Positions 15,173 through 20,456 of a DNA stretch of 20,456 bases are shown here, piece after piece; positions within the stretch are counted from its first letter, which is position 1, and every line of letters starts with the position of its first letter. The notes under the pieces were generated by a model, which was not told the DNA's origin, ran no database searches, and saw only the letters and a list, made by a program, of their open reading frames with translations. The stretch spans positions 1 to 20,456 of the forward strand of contig URRM01000023.1 of NCBI GenBank assembly GCA_900550295.1. Reading direction: 5' to 3'. Origin of the DNA: an uncultured bacterium (GTDB lineage Bacteria > Cyanobacteriota > Vampirovibrionia > Gastranaerophilales > Gastranaerophilaceae). The position numbers were made by a program, and so were the translations under genes.

Positions 15173-16546
15173 CTAAAACTTAATATTATCGTTTGTGATT
15201 GTTTTTAGATTTTGCAATAAATCGCAGAACAATTTGATTTGAGATTTAGCGGATACTTTTACGATATTACCGTGTAGGAATGGGGCATAGCCGTCTTTTC
15301 CGCTTGCAATGTATTCATTTGTAATAACTTTATAAACTTTGTCGTCATCAATTTTATCAATATTTAAGTGATATTGAAGATATCTTCTTGTTGTAGTTTG
15401 ACCTTTTTGTAATGCTTCTTTTAAATATTTACCTTGTAATTCAACCAAAACCACTTTGTTTTCAAACGGTAAAATTTCTAAAACATCGCCATATGTAATT
15501 TGATTTTTAATGTTTCTGTTAACTCTGATTGAGCCTGAATTAGTCATAACAACGTCATAATTTGGAAACGCTTTTGTCATAGATAAAAGCACTAATTTTC
15601 CCAAATTTGTTTGATTATGTTCAATTATATATTGGTCGCCAAGTAGAGTAACGTTAGTTTTTACAATCACTTTTTTTGTTGAATGTGCAATGCGTTTATC
15701 TGTTTGCGCAATAATCTTGTCGATTTTGTTGTTAGTTTTAAAATCAGGTGTTATGTTTGTGTGTACATAGTGTTTTAATTTTTTATCAAAGTCTAAAATT
15801 CCGACTCTTATACCAAATTCACCGTCTTGAACAATTGGAGTTTTTCCGGCGTATGTTGGTGTTTCAAAGAAAAAGTGATTGTGACCGCCTACGATTAAAT
15901 CTATTTCCGGCACTTCTTTGGCAATTTTTCTATCTTCATCAAGCCCGCAATGAGAAAGTATAATTAAGTGGTCGTATTTAACAGTTTTTATAATTTTCTT
16001 AATTTCTTCTGTTGCATCGGTTACTTTTGCATAACTTGTGTCAGAAAGGTTTGCAAGGTCTGATGTTGTAACTCCGATTATTAAATATTTTTCTCCGTCA
16101 AATTTTTTTGTTATGTAAGGTTTCACAGCTTTTTTTAAGTATCTGTCGTTAAAATGAACATTGGCAGATAAAAACTGAGTTTTTGAAGTTTTGACGTTAC
16201 GTCTTAAAACTTTTACGCCGTTGTCAAATTCGTGGTTACCTAACGCAATTGCATCATAGTTTAAGTATCTTAATAGCTTTGCATTAAGTTTTCCGTAATC
16301 GTGTCTGTAATAAAGCGAGCCTTGAAAAACATCCCCGCTATCAAGAAGTAAGACATTTTTGTTTTCTGTACGTATTTGTTCAATATATGAGCTACGTCTT
16401 GAAATTCCGGCCACATTTTTACGTCCCTTGTATTCAATTGGTGAAATTTTGCCGTGGGTGTCGCTTGTGTGCAAGATTACAACTTCACCGGCAAAAGCGA
16501 AGTTACCAAATATTAAAATACCTAAAATTAAAAATATCTTTTTCAT
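15173..16546 (-). CDS. secreted 5'-nucleotidase / 2',3'-cyclic phosphodiesterase family (UshA/YfkN-like)
   Basis: This family of periplasmic or surface metallophosphatases releases phosphate from nucleotides or related sugar-phosphate esters. The 457-residue protein has a Sec signal peptide (MKK, hydrophobic 4-17, likely cleavage after AFA at residue 19). The N-terminal calcineurin-like domain shows HTSDTHG (26-32), DSGDVFQGS (69-77), GNHEFD (103-108), SHCG (198-201) and GGHNH (220-224). The C-terminal nucleotidase domain shows NQTNLGKLV (311-319), NSGSIR (336-341; the family usually has N-x-G-G-I-R) and ASGKDGY (414-420). All metal ligands expected from the motifs are present. Its ATG overlaps the permease stop as TAATG, with a GGAG eight bases upstream. 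The exact substrate cannot be told. Confidence 0.92.
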   Translation of the reverse strand: MKKIFLILGILIFGNFAFAGEVVILHTSDTHGKISPIEYKGRKNVAGISRRSSYIEQIRTENKNVLLLDSGDVFQGSLYYRHDYGKLNAKLLRYLNYDAIALGNHEFDNGVKVLRRNVKTSKTQFLSANVHFNDRYLKKAVKPYITKKFDGEKYLIIGVTTSDLANLSDTSYAKVTDATEEIKKIIKTVKYDHLIILSHCGLDEDRKIAKEVPEIDLIVGGHNHFFFETPTYAGKTPIVQDGEFGIRVGILDFDKKLKHYVHTNITPDFKTNNKIDKIIAQTDKRIAHSTKKVIVKTNVTLLGDQYIIEHNQTNLGKLVLLSMTKAFPNYDVVMTNSGSIRVNRNIKNQITYGDVLEILPFENKVVLVELQGKYLKEALQKGQTTTRRYLQYHLNIDKIDDDKVYKVITNEYIASGKDGYAPFLHGNIVKVSAKSQIKLFCDLLQNLKTITNDNIKF

Positions 16547-17430
16547 TAGTCTTTCTCCAAATATACAAGTTTATTTTTTAATTTCCATTGAACCAATGTT
16601 AATACAAATATTATAGCAAATATTACATAAGCAAGTGCGCTTGCTTTGCCTACGTTAAAATATTCAAATGCATTTTTATAAATAGCGTATACAAGAACAT
16701 TAGTACTGTCTAAAGGTCCGCCTTGAGTCATAACGTAAATTAAGTCAAATACTTGGAATGAAGTAATTGCAGTAATTATGGTTACAAAAAATATAGTTGG
16801 TGATAATAGAGGAATCGTTACATGCTTGAACGTATTATATGCGTTTGCTCCGTCTATTTTAGAAGCCTCTAACAATTCTTGGTTTATTGTACTCAAACCG
16901 GTTAAGAATAATATCATATTGTAACCGATAAGTTTCCATACCGAAACGATAATAAGAGCAGGCATTGCAAAGTTTGTGTCATAAAGCCAGTTTATATGCA
17001 AGTGTAATAAATGATTTAAGCAACCAATATTAGGATCAAAAATCCATTCCCAAATAATACCAATTACAATCATAGGTGTAACAAACGGTAAAAAGTAGGC
17101 AGTTTTGAAAAAGTCTGCCCCTTTTATCTTATTGTTAATTATACAAGCCAGTATCAACGGAATTATTACGCCGAAAACAGAGGTTGAGATTGCATAAACA
17201 AAAGTGTTTATAATGATTTTTACAAATACAGGCTCTGTTAATACAACTTTGTAATTTTCAAGACCTACAAATTGGATAGGATTTAATAAATCCCATTTTG
17301 CAAAACTTAAGCCAAAAGAACATACAATTGGAATGATAATGAACACAATTGTGCCAAACAACGACGGAAGTATGAATAATACTCCTGCAAAGTTTTGTTT
17401 ATTAGCTAATTTAGATAAAAATTCTTTCAT
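16546..17430 (-). CDS. ABC transporter permease, carbohydrate-uptake type (MalF/UgpA-like)
   Basis: This is one inner-membrane subunit of a binding-protein-dependent importer of the sugar or glycerol-3-phosphate class. From the ATG at 17428-17430 it has 294 residues and about six membrane segments. Markers include LFILPSLFGTIVFIIIPI, the ATPase-docking EAA loop EASKIDGANAY (about 188-198) followed by IPLLSP, and SFQVFDLIYVMTQGGP. A TTG at 17443-17445 would add five residues; neither start has a good ribosome-binding site. The partner permease, the ATPase and the binding protein are absent from both sides, so it is an orphan locally. It is translationally linked to the 5'-nucleotidase, which hints at uptake of a nucleotidase product or another phosphate-bearing compound. 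A minus-strand TATAAT at 17467-17462 may be its -10. Confidence 0.92.
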   Translation of the reverse strand: MKEFLSKLANKQNFAGVLFILPSLFGTIVFIIIPIVCSFGLSFAKWDLLNPIQFVGLENYKVVLTEPVFVKIIINTFVYAISTSVFGVIIPLILACIINNKIKGADFFKTAYFLPFVTPMIVIGIIWEWIFDPNIGCLNHLLHLHINWLYDTNFAMPALIIVSVWKLIGYNMILFLTGLSTINQELLEASKIDGANAYNTFKHVTIPLLSPTIFFVTIITAITSFQVFDLIYVMTQGGPLDSTNVLVYAIYKNAFEYFNVGKASALAYVIFAIIFVLTLVQWKLKNKLVYLEKD

Positions 17431-17490
17431 ATCCCATGACAACAATGTTATTTATGATAATATTATATTAAAAAAAGGAGAAATAATTAA

Positions 17491-18966
17491 ATGTTAACAA
17501 AATGGGATAACGCATTTGGAAAAAATGATATTAGAGGAATTTATGGACAAGACGTAACAGAAGAATTATACTTCTTTGTCGGTAAAGCCTATGTTAGATA
17601 TGTTGCTAAATTGGCAGAAAGAGAACCAAAAGATTTATGGCTAACTGTTTGCCGTGATGCAAGAACTCATTCTCCTGCCTTAGCAAAAGCCTTAGTTCAA
17701 GGTTTAACTTCTGCAGGTGCAAATGTTGTAGATTTAGGCTTGGCTCCAACTCCAATCGGTTACTATTCAGATGTTGTTGGCGTTAACGATAACGTTACTG
17801 ACGGGCATGAAATTGATGGTGCTTTAATTGTTACGGCAAGTCACAATCCAAGTCAATACAACGGTCTTAAAATGACTTATCACGGTCAATTGTTAGACGA
17901 AAAACCTATTCAAGAATTACTAAAATTGGTAGAAGGTATCTCTAAAGAATCATTGTTATCACATACATTTGGTGAAACAAAAGAATATGATTTAATTCCT
18001 GATTATATTGAAGTTATGAAATTGAACTTCGGTAGAATTGGCGAAGGTATTAAAGTTGTTGTTGACAGTGCAAACGGAACTGGCGGTATTATTGCTCCTG
18101 CTCTATATCGCTCAATCGGCTGTAACGTGATTGAATTATATTCAAGTCCTGATGGAAGATTTCCGAACCACCACCCAAACCCAAGCGATGACAAGACTTT
18201 AAAAGATATTAAAAAAGCTGTAGTCGATAATGATGCTGATATTGGTATTGCTTTTGACGGTGATAGCGATAGAATCGGTGTAATTGACTCACAAGGTCGC
18301 TCAATGACCGGTGATAAATTGTTATTAATTTATGCTATGGATTTAATTGACAGATTCAAAGAATCTGGTGTAAAACCGGTTGTTGTATCTGAAGTTAAAT
18401 GTTCACAAGTTCTGTTTGATACAATCAACAAAGCCGGCGGTGAAGCAATTATGTGTAAGACAGGTCATGGTTATATTAAGGCAAAAATGAAAGAAACTAA
18501 CGCTTTATTGGGCGGTGAAATGAGTGGTCATACCTTCTTTAAAGATAAATATTACGGTTTTGATGATGCTGTTTATGCAGGTTGCAGAATTATTGAAATT
18601 CTTGCTAAAAATCGTAAGAAAAATCCAAGTTTCAAAATTGAAGATTTGTTGAAACCTTTTGATGAAGTTTATACTTCACAAGAAACACGTTTGGAATGCC
18701 CAAATGAATTGAAAAAGCCGGCATTGGAAATGTTGAAGGAACAAGTTAATGCGAACAAAGACTTGTTCGGTTCTGAAATTAAAGATATTATCACTCTTGA
18801 TGGTATGAGAGTTGTGTTTGACGGCGGTTTTGCACTAATTCGTCAAAGTAATACAGAACCTGTGTTTACACTTCGTTTTGAAGCAAAAACTCAAGCTGAA
18901 TGCGAAAAATTTGAGCATGCAATGATTACGGAAATTAAAAAATGTATCAAAAAATGCTCAAAATAA
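17491..18966 (+). CDS. phosphoglucomutase/phosphomannomutase family protein
   Basis: Alpha-D-phosphohexomutases interconvert the 1- and 6-phosphates of glucose or mannose and supply nucleotide-sugar synthesis for envelope glycans. The 491-residue protein has all four domain signatures: NDIRGIYG (12-19), TASHNPSQYNGLK with the phosphoserine Ser117 (115-127), the metal loop DGDSDR (256-261), GEMSGH for sugar binding (342-347) and the phosphate loop RQSNTEP near 451-457. A short insertion (about 96-109) precedes the active serine. PGM versus PMM specificity cannot be decided; GEMSGH is typical of dual-specific and PMM-type enzymes. The ATG has a strong AAGGAG ten bases upstream. The gene is divergent from the permease across a gap of about 60 bases and ends in a strong terminator. 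Confidence 0.95.
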   Translation: MLTKWDNAFGKNDIRGIYGQDVTEELYFFVGKAYVRYVAKLAEREPKDLWLTVCRDARTHSPALAKALVQGLTSAGANVVDLGLAPTPIGYYSDVVGVNDNVTDGHEIDGALIVTASHNPSQYNGLKMTYHGQLLDEKPIQELLKLVEGISKESLLSHTFGETKEYDLIPDYIEVMKLNFGRIGEGIKVVVDSANGTGGIIAPALYRSIGCNVIELYSSPDGRFPNHHPNPSDDKTLKDIKKAVVDNDADIGIAFDGDSDRIGVIDSQGRSMTGDKLLLIYAMDLIDRFKESGVKPVVVSEVKCSQVLFDTINKAGGEAIMCKTGHGYIKAKMKETNALLGGEMSGHTFFKDKYYGFDDAVYAGCRIIEILAKNRKKNPSFKIEDLLKPFDEVYTSQETRLECPNELKKPALEMLKEQVNANKDLFGSEIKDIITLDGMRVVFDGGFALIRQSNTEPVFTLRFEAKTQAECEKFEHAMITEIKKCIKKCSK

Positions 18967-18987
18967 TCTAAAATATTTGAACTTTTT

Positions 18988-19019
18988 AAGGGCGGAAATC
19001 TTCGATTTCCGCCCTTTTT
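18988..19019 (+). terminator. Rho-independent terminator of the phosphohexomutase gene
   Basis: A perfect 12-13 bp GC-rich stem (AAGGGCGGAAAT paired with ATTTCCGCCCTT) with a CTTCG turn is followed directly by a T-run. It starts 22 bases after the stop codon. The T-run lies only on the plus-strand side, so it acts in one direction. Confidence 0.95.
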
Positions 19020-19124
19020 ACACGTTGTTAACAAAAGTTAATAATTATTCTTTAAAAAAGGCAATTATTTGAGAAAAAAAAACTTTATATAAGTACGAGA
19101 GATTTTAAAGAGGATTGATTTAAA

Positions 19125-20423
19125 ATGACTAACAACGTAAATGTTAATTTTACAGGTAATACATATTATTCACCAAAAGATATTGAAAACTTAGCAAAAT
19201 ATGCTACAGGTGTTGTAATTTCTCATCAACCGGTTATCAGTACTTCTGATTTAATGGCAGGTGCAACAGGTAACTTGGCTGTACAAGGTCTTTCATGGTT
19301 AAAAAGCAACAAAGGTAATTATGCAGGTGCTTTAAAAGCTCAAACAGAAGCAGCTAGACAATTATCAAACTTATACAAAACTCAAGATACTTTTACAAAA
19401 GGTGTTAGCGCAGTTGCAAATGCAACTTCATCAGCTGAATTGTTATCAGCTATTCCTTCAGCAGAAAATTTAGCTAAAATGTCTAAATCAACTCAAGGTT
19501 TATTCCAACAAGCTAAAATCGCAGCTGAAACTTTAGGTCAAACCGGTTCAACTCATGCATATACAACTGCAAACCAATTATTATGCAAAGCTAATGCAGC
19601 AGCAGCAAAAGAAGCAGCAACTACAGCAACAGGTTTCTGGGGCAAGGTTAAAAACTTCTTCGGTATAAATAAAGCATCAGCAGCAATCAATACAGCAGCT
19701 GCAGGTAGTAAAGTTGGAAGCGCTTGTTGGAACACATTTAAATCAAACGGCGGTCCAATGATGTTAGCTCTTGAAGGTGCTACTGAAACAATTACAAACG
19801 TATATCCAACATTCAAACAATTAGGTGTAAAAGCCGGTATGAAACAAGTTGGTAAATCAGCAGTTAAGACAGTTGCTTCAGTTGGCGGTTGGGTTGCAGG
19901 TGCAGCAATCGGTACTAAAGTAGGTGCAGCAATCGGTTCAATTATCCCAGGTGCTGGTACTGCTATCGGTGCAGTTGCAGGTGCAGCAATCGGTACAATC
20001 TGTTCATTAATCGGTGGTACATTAGGTAGCAAACTTGCAAAAAGCGGTGCTGAAAAAATCGTTGGTAAAGATGAATTAGTTTTAGCACAAGAAAAACAAG
20101 CAAAACAATTGGCTCAAGCAGCTCAAGTTAACGGTCAAGTATTAAACCAAGTTGTTGGTGTTGCTTCTCAAAGATTAAACGAAGAAGGCGTTACTAATGA
20201 CGATTCAAAAATTGCATATAACAGTTTAGCTTCTGTAGCTTCTGGTACTTCAACAGCTACAATGACTCAAGCTCAAACTCCTCAATTAAAATCACAAACT
20301 GCTCAAAGCGTATATGGTAAAACTAATCCATTCGCTTCAACTACAACTCCAAGTTTCACAGGTAACAGTTCTTTAAATTTCTATAACAAAGACTTTATGG
20401 CAGCAGCAAACGGTTTAGCTTAA
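19125..20423 (+). CDS. alanine-rich glycine-zipper protein with N-terminal NFTGN tag
   Basis: I do not recognise this 432-residue protein as a named family. It starts VNVNFTGN (5-12), the same type of tag as the protease-like protein, and has FTGN again at 411-414. Residues 60-200 are Ala/Ser/Lys-rich and probably helical, with an amphipathic GFWGKVKNFFG at 170-180. Residues 250-305 are a glycine zipper (AGAAIGTKVGAAIGSI, then GAVAGAAIGTICSLIGGTLG), able to form packed membrane-inserting hairpins. Residues 315-350 are Gln/Ala-rich, and the tail is Ser/Thr/Gln-rich. No signal peptide is seen. An AAGAGGA site lies ten bases upstream, with a TATATA at 19086-19091 as a possible -10 but no good -35. 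Gly is almost always GGT and Ala mostly GCA, a narrow codon choice suggesting high expression. Role unknown; a membrane-active or structural protein is a guess. Confidence 0.8.
   Translation: MTNNVNVNFTGNTYYSPKDIENLAKYATGVVISHQPVISTSDLMAGATGNLAVQGLSWLKSNKGNYAGALKAQTEAARQLSNLYKTQDTFTKGVSAVANATSSAELLSAIPSAENLAKMSKSTQGLFQQAKIAAETLGQTGSTHAYTTANQLLCKANAAAAKEAATTATGFWGKVKNFFGINKASAAINTAAAGSKVGSACWNTFKSNGGPMMLALEGATETITNVYPTFKQLGVKAGMKQVGKSAVKTVASVGGWVAGAAIGTKVGAAIGSIIPGAGTAIGAVAGAAIGTICSLIGGTLGSKLAKSGAEKIVGKDELVLAQEKQAKQLAQAAQVNGQVLNQVVGVASQRLNEEGVTNDDSKIAYNSLASVASGTSTATMTQAQTPQLKSQTAQSVYGKTNPFASTTTPSFTGNSSLNFYNKDFMAAANGLA
19893..19996 (+). repeat. internal repeat encoding the glycine-zipper block
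   Basis: A 23-nt stretch is repeated exactly at 19893-19915 and 19974-19996, a period of 81 nt or 27 codons. It encodes VAGAAIGT twice. A partial third copy beginning at 19919 encodes VGAAIGS. This points to growth of the zipper by internal duplication. Confidence 0.85.
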
Positions 20424-20456
20424 TAATCAAAAAAATATAATAAAAAGTGCCGAAGT

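Noticed and set aside
19553..20032. A 159-codon minus-strand open frame, rich in Pro and Ala
   Set aside because: It is the mirror image of the GCA/GGT-rich glycine-zipper gene. Biased codons on one strand leave the other open; no ribosome-binding site or family match is seen.

Overview
The window is AT-rich chromosomal DNA from a bacterium with a peptidoglycan wall. It is densely packed with housekeeping genes, many of them overlapping or separated by only a few bases. I see no rRNA, tRNA, CRISPR array, transposase or phage gene. The periplasmic-type 5'-nucleotidase with a signal peptide, the multi-domain S1 protein and the murC-murB-ddl-ftsQ order suit a diderm. Two proteins begin with an N-F-(S/T)-G-N tag that I associate with gut Melainabacteria (Gastranaerophilales, Vampirovibrionia). 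That assignment is an inference from memory and cannot be proven from this sequence alone.

Layout, left to right. (1) 82-1714: maf (+), apparently leaderless, converges on a four-S1-domain RNA-binding protein (-); their 3' ends overlap by 11 bases. (2) 1775-5912: mutS2 (-), with a good terminator and an apparently leaderless promoter, is divergent from ndk-tgt (+), which overlap by 14 bases. (3) 5909-7859: an unusual single gene (-) codes for a 525-residue protein with an anthrax-lethal-factor-like zinc protease domain. It lies between two copies of a 48-nt imperfect direct repeat. (4) 7860-9522: a dicarboxylate/amino-acid symporter followed by yraN (-). (5) 9618-15103: a cell-wall/division operon, murC-murB-ddl-ftsQ, followed by nadE (all -), read from a promoter at about 15137-15164. 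(6) 15173-17430: a lone ABC sugar-type permease and a secreted 5'-nucleotidase (-), joined by a TAATG stop/start. (7) 17491-18963: a phosphogluco/phosphomannomutase (+) with a strong terminator. (8) 19125-20423: an alanine- and glycine-rich protein (+) with a glycine-zipper block and the same N-terminal tag as the protease-like protein.

How the genes fit together. MurC, MurB and Ddl supply the UDP-MurNAc and D-Ala-D-Ala parts of the peptidoglycan precursor, and FtsQ links wall synthesis to division. Maf, Ndk and MutS2 serve nucleotide-pool and genome or translation upkeep, and Tgt modifies tRNA. NadE makes NAD, but its glutaminase half is shortened and lacks recognisable catalytic residues. 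The two tagged proteins (6031-7608 and 19125-20423) are the accessory content. One is a predicted metalloprotease and the other a likely membrane-active or structural protein, and neither has a Sec signal peptide. They are the best candidates here for something undescribed.
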